A DNA stretch of 64,000 bases from Stictocephala bisonia (GCA_035578905.1 JAQJVL010000292.1:298001-362000); one strand, 5' to 3'; shown: positions 1 to 12,559, counted from the stretch's first letter. Numbers and translations: made by a program. Notes: generated from the letters alone by a model not told the origin.

Positions 1-2097
1 AAGTACCGTAAACTGTACGTCATTCAAAGTATTAGATATATCAAAGTATTGTTGTGTTTATGTAGTTATAGTTAGTTGTTAAATGCATTGCAGTAAAGCT
101 TGCTGAATGTATTGGTTGTTTAGTTGACCAACAAATGTTCTGTATCTAATCTTAAACGATGATACTATAAAGAAAATAATTGACTGACAGTTTGATTATT
201 GTATTTTTTTAAAGGAAAAGCTTTCGAGGTAATAATTGATAATTTAACACATATAATTGGATGATTTATAGCTTCGATACAAGATATATTGTCAAACGTA
301 ACTATAAATGTAATAGGATATTTGTGTGATGAAAATGTATCTATTAAAATAACATATAATAATGTTTGATGATGCACAATCACGTGATTTAAGATCAAGT
401 AATCAATATACGTACATCTCCACAGGAACACTAGGTAGTATTTGAATAATGTAATTGATGTGTTTTATATTCATATGGTAATATTTACTTATAGTTTTGG
501 TTTATAATAAAACAACGAAGTTTGGTATTAAAAATGTTTAGTTTGGTTTGTTCTTAAAATATAATGCACTAGAAGTTATTCTGTCCATGTTAACTTTTTA
601 CAATAAGCAATTTGTGAGATTTATTTAGAATATTTCAACTGTTTATGACTACAAAGATGAATTATGATGTGGCAGGTGATTAATTTGGCGAGGACACCTA
701 TGAAGTGAACTAACTACATGTACAAGGATTATGTCATATGACACGCTGTCAAGGGACAGTAAACTTGGTCGTTGTTTTAGTGTGATAGTTTATATTCTGT
801 TTAGTTTAGTGTTCCGTGATATATTTCGTCATTGGTAATTTAGTGTTCTGTGATATATTCCGTCATTGGTAATATTTATATTAATTTAGCTTTTTATGTG
901 TATGTTTTAGGCTAGTCCTTTGGTCTACGCTATAAATGTTAGATTAAGACTTTTTGAAACGTTTTCATTAATTTAGTGAACTTTCCGGTGGGTTGATCGG
1001 AGGGTTATGTCGTTGTAGTAAGATAACGGAACCGAGCAACATCAGATGGCCTGTTCCTTGAATGGTTGACCAATCTCGTCCTTGCACTGGAGGAGGTTCG
1101 GAAGTCACCTTTAAGCCGTTGGTCTCCAGCTAAGGTATTAAAGAGGGCTTAAGTATTAGATAGAGAGAAGAATAAAAAGAGACTATTCTGTCTCTCTCTA
1201 ATACTATAAACAATTTCTGTGCTTGTTTTATTCTGAATGTCTGTGCTTGTTAGTACTAACTTTACATTTGTGAACGAGTTCTCTATTCCCGGTTATGTTT
1301 TGATGATATTCTGTTTAGATTCAGTGTTATATGTTGTCATATATTCAAAGTTACACTCTTTGATACATGACAGTATCCTTTGAGTGCATTTATTAATGAA
1401 TATTTGACTAATTTTCTTAACTAGAAAATACATTTAACCTCTACGACTGATGAGGGTAATGAGTAAACACGAATCCTATTACACTTTAATAACGATGTAT
1501 TATTGGCTTAGGCGTACGTACTGGCAGTTGTAGTAAATACTTAAGCTTCAATAAAAACCTGCCAAAAGAAAACTTCCGGGAATCGTGTCTAAGTTCTCTA
1601 TGGATTCATAGTATACAATTAGAAAGAAACGCGAAGAAAAGCTCTCTCTCACCTTACGTTGATTGTTTACGTTACCTTAAATATAATGAAACTAATATTT
1701 TATGAGTGTTTGATAATGAATATTTCGTAACCTAATTGCCTCAAAAATAAACTTTAAAATTAATTGGAGTGATTGATTACTAATATAGATTTTAAAATAT
1801 AATTCCTATAAGAAACTCCTCCAGAAGTCAATACTTCGTATTGCTTGTATTTCAGCATTATAGTAACTTTGTAAAACATCATTAAAGTGCCCTTAAGTGA
1901 GCTTAAAGTACCTTTAGTAGCACTTGTTTTAAATTTTAAAAATATAAATTTAAAAAAAATTGCACTCTGTGATGAATCGATCGTTGAAGTAACGTTATAA
2001 CTTTATAAACTTACATTTTTATTGTGGATTCAGTTTATACGGATACACTGCAGGCATTTCTAAAAATGCATTACCTAATAAATCTCATGTAATTAAA
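1..2097. other. AT-rich sequence, no gene seen
   Basis: No coding region or RNA gene is recognisable on either strand. The one open frame of note (165-431, minus) starts at GTG and resembles nothing I know. A clear local structure is a 34-bp direct duplication at 805-838 and 839-872 (units beginning TTTAGTGTTC, differing at two or three bases). A loose inverted pair of AGAGAGA-type tracts lies near 1150-1195. A patch of moderate GC at about 1000-1140 has no assignable function. Confidence 0.6.
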
Positions 2098-2099
2098 TT

Positions 2100-2830
2100 G
2101 AACATTTTCATTTACTGTTATAGCATAAATTATGTATACTAGAGTGTGAAGTGTGTTTACCAAGAAATCGAGATGCCTATGAAAAATCCAATCACACCTT
2201 CATATTCCTTGTTTAGTTGTATGTTATGACATATTCATTTATAATTTTGTTTACAGATTTTCGTATATTTATCCTAGTTGGAATAAAAAAGTACACAGTT
2301 TTTCTCTATTTTCACAAGTTTTTACTGTGAACAACTTGTATTACTAAAAATCTACTAATACATCGCTTTTATATTTTAATACGTAATTGACATGAATGTT
2401 ATAAACATATCAGACTGGTTACGCAAGTAAAAGTAATTGAATGCATTGTTTCAGGAAATTGACATAAACTTTTCAATCATTAAAAGTTAAAATTATCAAA
2501 ATTATAAAACTTATGTAAAACATTCCTCTAAACTACGTATTAAAATATAAATGCAATTCATTAATGTTTCTTCAGTAATTTAAGTGTAAAATTGATGCGT
2601 AGTGAAAACTAGTTAACATTCAGGTGTTAATTTTGTTCCATCTAGGATGGTAACCATAAAAACCTATGATAACATTTTAGAATGGATATGTCATAATGTA
2701 GAATTAAACGTAAAAACCGAAGGTGTGATTGGATTGTTCACAGGCCTCCTAGTTTCTTAGTAAACAACCTTCAAACTCGGGTACACATAATTTATGCACC
2801 GACAGTATTTAACCATTTTCAAAACGTTCA
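2100..2830. mobile_element. ~0.7 kb inverted-repeat element (MITE/foldback-like)
   Basis: Two long inverted arms flank an AT-rich centre of about 300 bp. The left arm (about 2105-2310) and the reverse complement of the right arm (about 2605-2815) align over some 200 bp. Shared blocks include GCATAAATTATG, AATCCAATCACACCTTC and TATGACATAT, then ATCCTAG-TGGAA. I judge identity by eye at roughly 70-80%, with small indels. No ORF lies inside. This is the structure of a non-autonomous foldback or MITE-type DNA transposon, or of an old head-to-head inverted duplication. The outer limits are vague, and I could not identify a target-site duplication, so the superfamily is unknown. Confidence 0.7.
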
Positions 2831-3379
2831 GCCGTAAAGTGTCTTTGTTCCTACGAAGTACCCCTGTACCTTAGATGGCCACAAAGTCTACCCCTATGGT
2901 TATTTGATTTGATATTAGTGCCTAGTTTAATATTTTTACTTTACTGTTAATTGTTGGAAGTCATTCACATATAAAAATTGGGCGATGTTCGTTGGAAATA
3001 AATAAATAAATAAGTAAACACTTTTAAAGCAGCCGACCATGCCGAGCAGCTTTATGTTCTGAATTTGTTAAATGAATCTATGACCTGAAGAAAAATTTAA
3101 ATAAACATTTTTACGATTTAACTTAAGTTTGTATGGTAATAAAACATCATATCTTCTAATTTACTGAGTAAAATATTGAAGTAAAATAATTAAATTTTTC
3201 TTAATTCAAGTTGTGATCATCTTGATGGTCAGGCATTAACTAGCAGTATTTCGAAAGGTTTATGCTAGTTAAAATAATGAGCAGATTTTTACCATCAGTT
3301 TAGGCATCAATTTTTAATGTTATTTCTGTGTATAATATCACAGAATTTTGGTAAAAGGGGGACGATTTGTAACTAAAAC

Positions 3380-3860
3380 CCTTATTCATTATTCATTCAT
3401 TATTCATTATTCATCTCTAAGACGCCGATCGTAGAGATATGGGCGATTATGAGGAGTGAATGAGTGTGATAGGTGTAGATGAACGAGTGTAGTCATTGTT
3501 ACTATCTGAGTTCGGCTTAGCTCAGAAAGGACTATTTATTAATAGCCCAATAGCCAGAGCAACTATGGGACCTACAGCTTTACGTGGAATCCGAACCACG
3601 TAGTGTTGGTCTGATTTTCAGCTAACTGACAAGTCTGACACTGAGTTCTCTTCCCTAAACAACATCCGAACCTTGACTACCATTCAACACGGACACTCCA
3701 GACTTCTCTACTAGTGTCTACGTTGATGACAACCATTGAGCGGACGCCGTGTCGGTATTAAGAGAACCGAGCATGGAACCTATCGCCTACAATCTCCCAA
3801 ACACTTTGTCCCCAAGTAGCTGAGTTACAGAATTGCGCCACCAGTGCCGACAATTAGTAA
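3380..3860 (-). repeat. Dispersed ~430 bp repeat, copy 1
   Basis: This is the first of three copies in the window (others near 14.2-14.6 kb and 32.3-32.7 kb). Conserved blocks in plus-strand order are CCGATCGTAGAGAT, a TACGTGG/CCACGTA hairpin around the loop AATCCGAA (about 3580-3602), ACAACATCCG, CGCCTACAA and CCCCAAGTAGCTG. Read on the minus strand, the hairpin becomes GTGG-TTCGGATT-CCAC, like a tRNA T-arm or B box. The minus-strand 3' end then falls in an (AATGAAT)-type simple repeat at 3380-3415. Those two traits suggest a tRNA-related SINE on the minus strand, but the B box is unusually far inside the element, so the class is unproven. Confidence 0.65.
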
Positions 3861-4239
3861 TAACCTTAGAGAACGCAGTAAATTTAATAACGACAAATAA
3901 AATAAGTAATAGCTTTAGAAATTTAAATTGTGATAATGAACCTAATCGGGACAATGCCTTTGTATCGGTGTAGTGGTTAATTAATATTATTAAATACTTT
4001 TATAGTGTTTAAAAATATAAAATCTATCATTTTGTAAAAGTAATGAATATACTGTTTTGAATATAATTTTCAATGATCAAACAATATCTCATAATAGGGC
4101 AAGTGAAGGAGGACTACTAACCTGATTTTCATACACTATGATTGTTAATATAAAAATAGGGCTACTATTGATTCATCACTGATTAATTGCAAGAAGAGAA
4201 TTATGATTAAGAATTAAAAAAGATGTCTACATGCAACTT

Positions 4240-4440
4240 TGTTGCTTCATAGTGACATTTCGGGGGAACTTTGTTGTACATGAATATGCCTGGCGTAAAG
4301 GAAAGACGAAGTTGTTGGGCGTGAGACGAGGAAGGCGGTGAAGTGAGTGAGCGATAAGTGTACAGCGGTTTGGCAACGTAAGGCAACCATTCATGTGTAA
4401 AGCGTACATGAATGTCCCTTAGTTTGGAGGTTCCCATAGA
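4240..4440 (-). repeat. Possible dispersed repeat, GC-richer patch
   Basis: A GC-richer segment. On the minus strand it contains a block reading roughly CCAAACCGCTGTACACT followed by CGCTCACTCACTTC. Similar blocks in the same orientation occur at about 21,900-22,020 and, more weakly, at about 15,360-15,430. The overlapping short open frames here (4207-4437 and 4227-4409, minus) look incidental. I do not recognise the family. Confidence 0.4.
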
Positions 4441-4764
4441 GGAGCTTTACTGTACTTGTGCCCGGTTAAAGTTCTGCTGTTTAAATGTAAAATTGGCACG
4501 CAAAAGTATGTGAAAATATGCTTCACCAAACTAAAAAAATCTATTCAAGAAATAAAGTTATTTTATTTAGTAAATGTATCATGGATAGAACTTCAAATAA
4601 AATATGAGACACTTTAAATTTTGATAAAGTTTTGTTTCAGACGTTTTCTGTTAACATTGAGCTATACAGGCGTTCTTGATCCATTGACGTTATGTATCTT
4701 CAATACCAAATAAAGCATTATTAAGTACGTAGAAAAGTTGAGAGGGCTTGTTAATCAAACATAG

Positions 4765-5600
4765 ATGTAGAGGCACTGAGGAGCCACCATGGACATGGGT
4801 GTACAGATACTGAGGTGCCTCCAAGGACGTGGGCGTACGGGAACTGAGGAGCCACAAAAGACGTGGGTGTACACAGAATGAGGTGCCACTAAGAACGTGG
4901 ATGTACAGAAACTGAGGTGCCACCAAGAACGTGGGTATACAGGCACTGAGGAGTCACCAAGGGCGTGGATGTACAGATACTGAGGTGCCACCAAGTGCGT
5001 GGGTGTACATATACTGAGGTGCCACCAAGGGCGTGGGTATACAGGCACTGAGGAGCCACCAAGGACGTGGGTGTACAGGCACTGAATTGCCACCAAGGGC
5101 GTTGGTGTACAGATACTGAGGTGCCACCAAGGGCGTGGGTGTACAGAGACTGAGATGCCACCAAGAACGTGAGTGTACAGAGACTGAGGTGACACCAAGG
5201 ACGTGGGTGTAGAGGCACTGAGGAGCCACCAAGGACGTGGATGTACAGAGACTGAGGTGCCACCAAGGACGTGAGTTTACAGAGACTGAGGTGCCACCAA
5301 GAACGTGGGTGTACAGAGACCGAGGTGTCACCAAGAACGTGGGTATACAGGCACTGATGAGCCACCAAGGACGTGGGTGTTAAGATACTGAGGCGCCACC
5401 AAGGGCGTGGGTGTACAGAAACTAAGGTGCCACCAAGAACGTGGGTATACAGGCGCTGAGGAGCCACCAAGGACGTGAATGTTAAGATACTGAGGAGCCA
5501 CCAAGGACGTGGGTGTTAAGATACTGGGATGCCACCAAGGGCGTGGGTGTACAGTGGACCCACAAAAATATTGGTTTACAGAGGAGCCACCAAACATGAG
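4765..5600. repeat. 34-bp minisatellite, about 24-25 copies
   Basis: Tandem array with unit GCCACCAAGGACGTGGGTGT plus ACAGAGACTGAGGT. The GCCACC blocks recur every 34 bp (for example 5055 and 5089). Units differ by a few substitutions (GGACG/GAACG/GGGCG; GAGGAGCC/GAGGTGCC). Because 34 is not a multiple of 3 and the unit lacks stops on the minus strand, all three minus frames stay open (4755-5198, 4889-5470, 4954-5334), each giving a 34-residue repeat per three units. These frames are a by-product of the array and not good gene candidates. Confidence 0.92.
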
Positions 5601-5930
5601 TTTTTAGAGACAAAGAAAAAACTATTATCGTGGTTGTAGATGCACTGAGGTACCACTAAGAACGTTGGTTTACAGAGGAGCCAACAAACGTGGGTTTTTG
5701 GAGACAGAGGCGAAACTAAGAAGGTGGTTGGTTGTACAGGCACTAAGGAATCATCAAGAACGTGGGTTTACAGAGGAGCCACCAAACGTGGGTTTTTAGA
5801 GACAGAGGCGAAACTAAGAAGGTGGTTGTACAGGCATTAAGGAATCATCAAGAACGTGGGTTTACAGAGGAGCTACCAAACGTGGGTTTTTAGAGAACGA
5901 GGAGAAACTAAGAGTGTGGGTTTAATGGGA
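5600..5930. repeat. Diverged extension of the 34-bp array, ~94-99 bp higher-order unit
   Basis: Next to the 34-bp array, degenerate units are organised into a longer repeat that begins GAGGAGCCACCAAACGTGGG at about 5674, 5773 and 5867 (spacings 99 and 94 bp). Each long unit is roughly three decayed 34-bp units. This looks like an older edge of the same array that formed its own higher-order structure. Confidence 0.8.
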
Positions 5931-7540
5931 TCGTTTGAGTTAGAAAGAAGATGGGTGTATAAATCAATGTTTGTTTTAGTTGATTTATACTGTGATAAAT
6001 TTGGAATGTATGTGATTCGTTTAGGCAAATAATTTTAATTTATTTCCGTGACATGATAGTAATTGATATTTTGTACAAAAACAATTATCGTAATTAATGG
6101 CCACTTTAGAAAAATCGTACTTTATAATTATTGGTAATTGTAAAGTATAGGAAAGAAACTCTGTTTGGGAAACTATGAAATGTAAATCCAGTCAAATACA
6201 CATCCAATGACAGTCACGTTATAACGAAGGTGAGTAAAATGAACCTATAGAGCATTGGTACCTACGTCACGTGACCACTTTAGTACCTATCTGCTTACTG
6301 TACGTTCACAGCGTTCTGAATACTGAACAATAGGCAGGCAAGCCACATTGGCTTATGAATAGGCTTCATAATGACTAAGTATATTGAATATGGAATACAA
6401 AGTTATTTACAATAATAAGGTTAGAGACTGGTCTATAACTGAGCAAGTTTGTCAATAAGTCAAATGATAAAATAGATGTCTCATTATAACTTATAGTGAG
6501 AAAAATCCTAATATTTTTATTTATATAATTTTATTTATAAACTAAACAGGCAAGTTATTTAGTTCAGTTATAATGTGATACCTATATTAGTTATTGCATA
6601 ATAAATAAGTATAGGCTTATTGAAAATATTACATTTAGGGAAGTAATTAATTTAATTTGAGAAAAAATATTTTAAAATAAACAATTCTTACTTCTGTTGG
6701 AAATATCCATTTACATTGGTGATTATCTGTATTTCACACAAATATAAAGATTAATTAACTATACAATTACGTTCAGTTAATTATGAACACTTTATATTTA
6801 ATTTATAATAAACTTAATTCAATAAATTAGTTTCATTTGTAATAATTTTAATCCATTTTCATAATATCGACCATGTATACTATGAATTAAGCCATCTACA
6901 CGAAATTATTTGAAATATATAAACCCAAACATACACAGTTAAATCATTGTACGTGATTAAAGAACATAGAAAAGTAACAATTACACTTAAACATATTTAT
7001 TTTATTAATAAAACAAAATGCATTTATGATGTATAAGTCCTTTTTATCTAAACATCGTTATGTAACGTTTAAATATTGTACATTGAAATCATAATTTAAT
7101 AATTTTTTACAAACATCTTAGCCATTATAGATTACAGGGAGGTCTTTCTTTAAATGCACTTTTTAAAATCAAGATTTTAATTCAATGAAACATGAATATT
7201 ATAGTAAACGTCTGCTAAACTTCTATTTTTTTTATTTAATATTTATTACAAGTTGTACATTTCTAATTTTAATAATAATCAGTTATCGTGCTATTACTAG
7301 TTCTACTAGGAGTACTAGTGGGTTAGGATACACTCTGATTCAAAGCTGTTAACATGAAGCGAAATGAAAAGATCCTTTATTAATGTGGTGAAGTTAGTGT
7401 TAATTAGACCTCTGTACCACTAGACCAAGAAAAATATGTACTGTACATTTGAATATACAATAGTAACAAATCAAAAGCAAGAATACAAATTAATCACAAA
7501 AACAAAATCGAAATGACTTAATAGAGCCTATTTCATAATG
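5931..7540. other. AT-rich sequence, nothing recognised
   Basis: No coding, RNA or clear repeat signal. A short stretch at about 6245-6340 (CACGTGAC, then CTGAATACTGAAC) weakly resembles 31,655-31,720 and may be an old dispersed repeat. Confidence 0.5.
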
Positions 7541-8085
7541 TAGTGCAGGTAATGAATATCTAGAACAATTCAAGTACATACGCAACTGTCATTCTTACCT
7601 GTGTCACCCGTATGTCAGTAACATTGTTGATGTAGAGATAAATAACAAAGGACCAGGAGCTGATCCCACGTATGACGGGCCTCTTCACAAGTTGTTGTCG
7701 GTCTGTAAGATATGACTTTATGCAGTTAATATTAGCCATTTTTAATGTATGAGAAGTAAAGAGTGATAAACGCAATCAAAATCTTTTGATAAATCAAAGT
7801 TAAAATAGTAACAAGTCTCCTATCCATTGCAAGTCTAATGTCATCACTAATTTTGATAAATGCAGCAGTCGTATGATAAGAACGAAAGTCAGACTAGTGT
7901 CATCCTGGTAAGACATAAATTGTTGATGTACGACTCGTTCAAGACATTTGGAAAGGGCGGAAAGATTACTAATAGGCCTAAAATCAGAAGGAGGTTCAGG
8001 TGAGGAGCATTTTTGAATTGTACGTACTACTGCTTGTTTCCAGAGAACTGAAAAAACTTATGAATTTAAAGATACATTGACTATT
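7540..8085 (-). pseudogene. LINE reverse transcriptase fragment, frameshifted
   Basis: Conceptual translation of the minus strand, over more than one frame, gives reverse-transcriptase motifs in order: FRPISNLSALSKCLERVV (about 8010-7940), ISDDIRLAMDRRL, a decayed F-D-C-V-HSLL block (RT block with the first catalytic Asp), IKSYLTDRQQLV, and a VIYLYINNVTD block (7620-7640) where intact elements read LLFVIYINDVTD. These are hallmarks of the reverse transcriptase of Jockey/CR1-type non-LTR retrotransposons. Several frameshifts and stops separate the blocks, the YADD region is missing, and no endonuclease domain is present, so this is a dead 5'- and 3'-truncated relic. It is a different insertion from the remnant just upstream, because the domain order would otherwise be reversed. 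Confidence 0.85.
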
Positions 8086-8109
8086 TTGGTTACTATGGGT
8101 AGTTGGTTC

Positions 8110-8500
8110 GTTTTCTGAGGGGAAAAAAGCTCTACCTACCTAGATTGCACTTCAGCCTTGGGTTTACTGTGCTCCCTATTGCCTACTAGAATGGGGTGCC
8201 TATTCCAAGTGGCTTAACCAGCTCTAAAACCTTTCTCCCAAAGTAGCAACCACTCTTTTTTTCCTAGAGTGGCTTCTAAGCTCCAGAGCTTTGCACTCAG
8301 TTAATAAATTTATCTAAGTAGATAAAACTCAAGAGCCTCACCACAAAGCCTGCAACTGGTGTCTTCTTTGTAGATAACAATCGTTTCCAGATGTTTTCTG
8401 AAGTGGCCGTATCCAGTAATTTCTGATACATTCCAACTCATGGCGATGAGTGATTTGGTCAGTGTAGGGATAGGTCCCCTCACCAGAGGTTTTGCAGAGA
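8110..8500 (-). pseudogene. C-terminal tail of a second LINE, with CRLCGE zinc-knuckle region
   Basis: From about 8483 down to 8325 the minus strand is open and reads GPIPTLTKSLIAMSWNVSEI, then TGYGHFRKHLETI and CRLCGEALE. This matches the TGH...CRxCGE tail found after the RNase H or thumb region in several insect non-LTR retrotransposons. A decayed LxAKLWSLE..LG block follows, and then a 3'-UTR-like stretch ending near 8110. No upstream reverse transcriptase in the right order is attached, so this is a separate, 5'-truncated copy. Recognition rests on motif memory, not on a search. Confidence 0.7.
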
Positions 8501-8699
8501 CTTGGCCGTGAAACCGCTTACATCTGCTCTGTTTATTATAGGTAGAGGAACAGGTAATGTACTTTTAAAAAATCGGATGAGAATATTGTCAGACCTGCCA
8601 TTACAACCTCGTGATATACCCAAGCACATCAACCTCAGTTACAGGTGCAAAATAAAACTGATTGTCCGTTACCACTGTGGGGTACTCTCAAGCTTATAA

Positions 8700-10010
8700 A
8701 TAAGTTTGGACTTTTTCGAGGACAAGAATTATAATAATATCTGATCTTATAATGTAACATTTGATGATGAGTTTTATATCTTAGCTGTTTATAAAGAGCC
8801 CAGACATGGACAGATTTTGGTCTTTTAGCATGACGAAAAGCTGAGTCACTTTGTTTTTCAGTCGAAAATATTAGTTAAAAGAAAGTTGACCACAACTGTA
8901 AATAATAATATCAGCTAAATATAAAAATAGCAGCGTTTATTTTATAAATCAAGTTTATAAAATACACTATCTTGGAGGGTAAAACAACTTAATATTGACG
9001 AAGGTAATACTTTTAAATGTGCGCATAAATCTATAATAGACATATAAATATAATACAATAATAATTTTTTAATAGAAAATAACAAAATTATTTTACAATA
9101 TTTTAAACATGAAAACATAAAATAACCAATAGTACATTATAGTTACATTATAATAGAAGAATACAATAATTTGTGTTAAGCTACTATCAGTAATGACACT
9201 ATGAAGCTCATGAATATTGTGATTACCTTGAAACCAGTTATTAAAATGGTAAACGAAAATATATTTTTACATGTTTAAAGACAAATTGTATCTAGTTTAA
9301 GAATTATTCGGAACTAGTTTTATAATAAACTTCAGAAGCATTTGAAAAATTAAATAATTTTGTTTACTCTACAAATAACGTTATATCTTTAAACTTATCT
9401 ACTAATTAAGTTTAATTATATTATTTAATTTTTAATAATATAGTACTATTGTTAATTTCTGTTGAAATCTTTATATATTTGATTTAAATGAGGGAGACAA
9501 AGGTAGTTGGACATTTGCCATCATTACGTGAAAAATAACAATCACGACGTTTCGATTTGGTAAAACCCAAACCTTTTTCAAGTGCTAAAAACTAAATTAC
9601 ATCTACACAAATATGTTATAAAACTACGTTCTTAAACTAATAAACTTATCTACTTTAATAATTATCTACATTTTAACCTAGATCCTAGAATGGAGTACAA
9701 CAAAATGAACTTCTACTAAATATAAAAAATATTAACAGGGTTAAATTAATATAGCCAAGTAGGCGCTGTCAAGGTCACGATATCAACGAAAAATGTAAAA
9801 CACAATAAAATTAATATTCAAATCAGACTGAAATAAGATTACATTAACTAATCATAAATATATGGTACCTGAAAAACACAATTAATTTAAAATAACATTC
9901 AACACGCACAAAAAATTATATATATATGGCTCGGAAGGACTGAGGCTACTATTAAAATTACATTTTAACCTGAAAAGACAACAATTATTAGGAATAAAAC
10001 AATACCATAA
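8700..10010. other. AT-rich sequence, no gene seen
   Basis: Very AT-rich. A segment at about 9485-9600 (GAGGGAGACAAAGGTAGTTG, then CACGACGTTTCG and TTTTTCAAGTGC) has the composition and punctuation of a transposable-element end, but I cannot place it. Nothing else stands out. Confidence 0.45.
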
Positions 10011-10019
10011 TCAAATATT

Positions 10020-10400
10020 ACAAAAATGATGAAGTCTTACGACCCGCAGTGACGATGGCGTCTAGACGTCCCAGGTACGAAGTGAGGATGATGCAATCCA
10101 AATGCAGTGTCTACGAAGTTCCCTCCAAGGTGATAAAACACGGGGACTAGACAAACATACACACTACACTTCACAACAACCATACACAGACTGACGAGGT
10201 CAGGGACGTACGCTCCGAGATCGCCAAAAATGCGGTGACTCGAGTAATTTGAGTAATTTGTAACTCGAGTAATTTGCAAGTAATTTGATTTACTTGCAAT
10301 ATTACTGTTAGATTATTTTAACCCACAGTCCCCAACCACCCGCCTCTACACGTACGGTGTTAATGACCCGCCCACCCACCCATTCACGTAAGGTGGTATT
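10020..10400. other. Unassigned GC-richer patch with CTCGAGTAATTTG repeats
   Basis: Short local repeats of ACTCGAGTAATTTG occur at about 10,238-10,285, followed by a C-rich stretch (CCCGCCCACCCACCCA near 10,370). The 80-codon minus frame at 10,037-10,279 resembles no family I know. Confidence 0.35.
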
Positions 10401-10554
10401 TAATATTCTATTGTACTATATGTAAATACAATAGAAAATTTCCAAATTATTCATAAAACGAAATAGAACTGATATGATAGACAGAGGAAAGTTGTGCTTT
10501 ATATTTTTAAACTCTTATACCAGTGAATAAATTAGCCAAATGTACATCAGCTGC

Positions 10555-10690
10555 TGTGGCACACTACATAGTTGTATGACAAGTAGGCTAAAGTGCAAAG
10601 TAAACCAACTAGAGTGTATCTCGTGTCTTGTTGAACTAAGTGCTTACCTCAGACGAGAAACTTAACTCTAAAACGTTGATTAATCACTTA
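10555..10690. repeat. Dispersed repeat shared with 56.45 kb, copy 1
   Basis: Shares ordered blocks with 56,450-56,565: ACATGACAAG or TATGACAAG, then GGCTAAAGTG or GACTGAAGTG, AAAGTAAACC or AAGGTAAACA, and ACTAAGTGC(T/C)TAC. Same orientation in both places. Class unknown. Confidence 0.55.
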
Positions 10691-11099
10691 TGTTGTAAGT
10701 TGTTTGAAGAGTAACACTAATAGTCTATTAATATAAATGGCTAGTTAGAAAGTTTTGAAACAAAATTATAAACTAATTATATAATATTTTCTTATTTTTA
10801 GATTTTGAAAACCAGTACTGAACCAAGTGGTGTAGTAATTAAGAACCTATTTTATAAGCAAATGCATTCGAATAGTTGCTACAAAAAAGTATGCCCAATA
10901 CCCAATGCCCAATTGAAGTTATAGAAAAGCTAATGATCATTCCCAATTGTGAGGAGTTTAGGACAAGGAATTGTTTGATACATTATGATGACTAGTAGTG
11001 TAATAATGATAGGCCTAATGTAATAATGTATAAAAGGTAAGGTTGAATAATGTAAAAATGTGTTGTAGATAAGTAGGTAGTATTAGGAAATAGGAAGTG

Positions 11100-11420
11100 G
11101 GTTATTAGGTAATTGACAGTGGCTTGGCAGTTGTTTGGCAAACGTGGAGCTGAGGAGTGACTAGGGAAGCCTGGGGCTGACGGTAGAGTGAGTCGAGTGG
11201 AGGTCGAAGGTGGAGAAGATCGACTACGGTTGCTGCGGCCGGGAGATTTGACAGTCGACTCCAGGAGGATGGCTGCCAGGTGTGAAGTTGTGTCTCTACC
11301 TCACTCTCCTTGACCTACGCTTTGAAGAGTACGTCTCTGGGGCCAGGTTGGTGACCATCTTAGGAAGTCTGTACTAATCACTTTACAGGCCACTGTTGAT
11401 TAATATTCCTAGGCGTAGTG
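11100..11420. other. GC-rich island of unknown nature
   Basis: About 300 bp of clearly higher GC than its surroundings, including GGTTGCTGCGGCCGGGAG and AGTCGACTCCAGGAGG. No extended open frame. It could be a solo LTR, an untranslated exon or a promoter. I cannot choose between these from sequence alone. Confidence 0.35.
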
Positions 11421-11969
11421 TTGTATTGTAATGTTTTAATATTTTAGATTAAAAAAATTGTTATTCTAGCTACGTCCCCCTTTGGACTACTCTTGACTGT
11501 TTTAGACTTTATGGGTTCATTGTTTATAGTCTCATCACACAAAACTAACCGGTAAAGAAATTTTATAACAAATATTTTGGGGTCAATTGTATTTGACATC
11601 CTTGTCTATTCAACGAACTCGATTTAAATCAGTCATTGAAAATATATGTCAAAGAGTAAACACACATTATTTTTAAATCACACATAGCGGGCCGTTCCAC
11701 GTACTTACACAGTTTGCAGAAGCCAATAACTATTCAACACTTACCTGGAACAAAAACAAACAATTAATTATGCTTTATTTTTCAAGATGGTTATGCTTGC
11801 TATTTACAGACTATGACTATGCTTGCCGCACTTGTATGACCTTTTCGATATAATTTGGTTAGAATAACACTAAATAATCTAAATTTACTTTAAGATCTAA
11901 ATTTGAGATATATTGAATTCTTATTAACCAATTCAAGGATATTTTCCGCTAATTCACTACCATAACTCC

Positions 11970-12105
11970 AAACCAAACCTAACATAACATAGCCAAACCT
12001 AACATAACATAACCAAATTTAGCATAACCTAACCAAAGTAGTGGTTTAGGTTAACCTAAATATTAACGGATAACGGAACCATAACCTAACCAATTAACGG
12101 AAAAT
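11970..12105. repeat. CCTAA-rich degenerate ~20-bp repeat with 16-bp palindrome
   Basis: Two and a half imperfect copies of CCAAACCTAACATAACATAG, period 20, followed by related AACCTAACC words. At 12,045-12,060 lies the perfect palindrome TTTAGGTTAACCTAAA. The words resemble the insect TTAGG telomere motif but are interstitial and degenerate, so I do not call this a telomere. Confidence 0.6.
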
Positions 12106-12559
12106 TTCCCTAAATCATTTTCAAATAAGTTTATATTACAATATAACATAAAAATGCATTTTACTTCTTCAACCACCCATATCAACCATAATGTATCAAA
12201 CAATTTAAATGAAATAGATTCTTTATCTTCTGGTCTGTAAACGAATGATAGAGCCATATACTGTACATACAAGTTAATCGAGGTGCAACTCTCGATACCA
12301 TAGGAGTTTTTCCACTCAAATTGTTAGTTTTGTCAATTAATACACATAAGAAGCGAAAAGAGGTAGGGAAATAGTCAGACTTCGTGTACCAGACGAAACG
12401 AGCTTAGAGCGGCTGCCAACACACAGTGCTGGTTAACCGCCGTTTCTTGTCTTTCTCACTCTCGAGGCTATTTGTAATATTCCCTCTCTCTCTAGGCTGC
12501 CGCGCATCGAGCTCGGCCTAAGGCGCCCGTGCCAAGATAACAAAATTTAAAAAAAGTGG

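Noticed and set aside
4889..5470. 193-codon minus-strand repetitive frame
   Set aside because: Produced by the 34-bp stop-free unit; equivalent frames exist in the other two phases.
7540..8500. A single LINE covering both remnants
   Set aside because: On the minus strand the C-terminal tail (8.1-8.5 kb) would precede the RT core (7.5-8.1 kb), so they must be separate insertions or a rearrangement.
11970..12105. Telomere repeat
   Set aside because: CCTAA words are irregular, few and internal; not a (TTAGG)n array.
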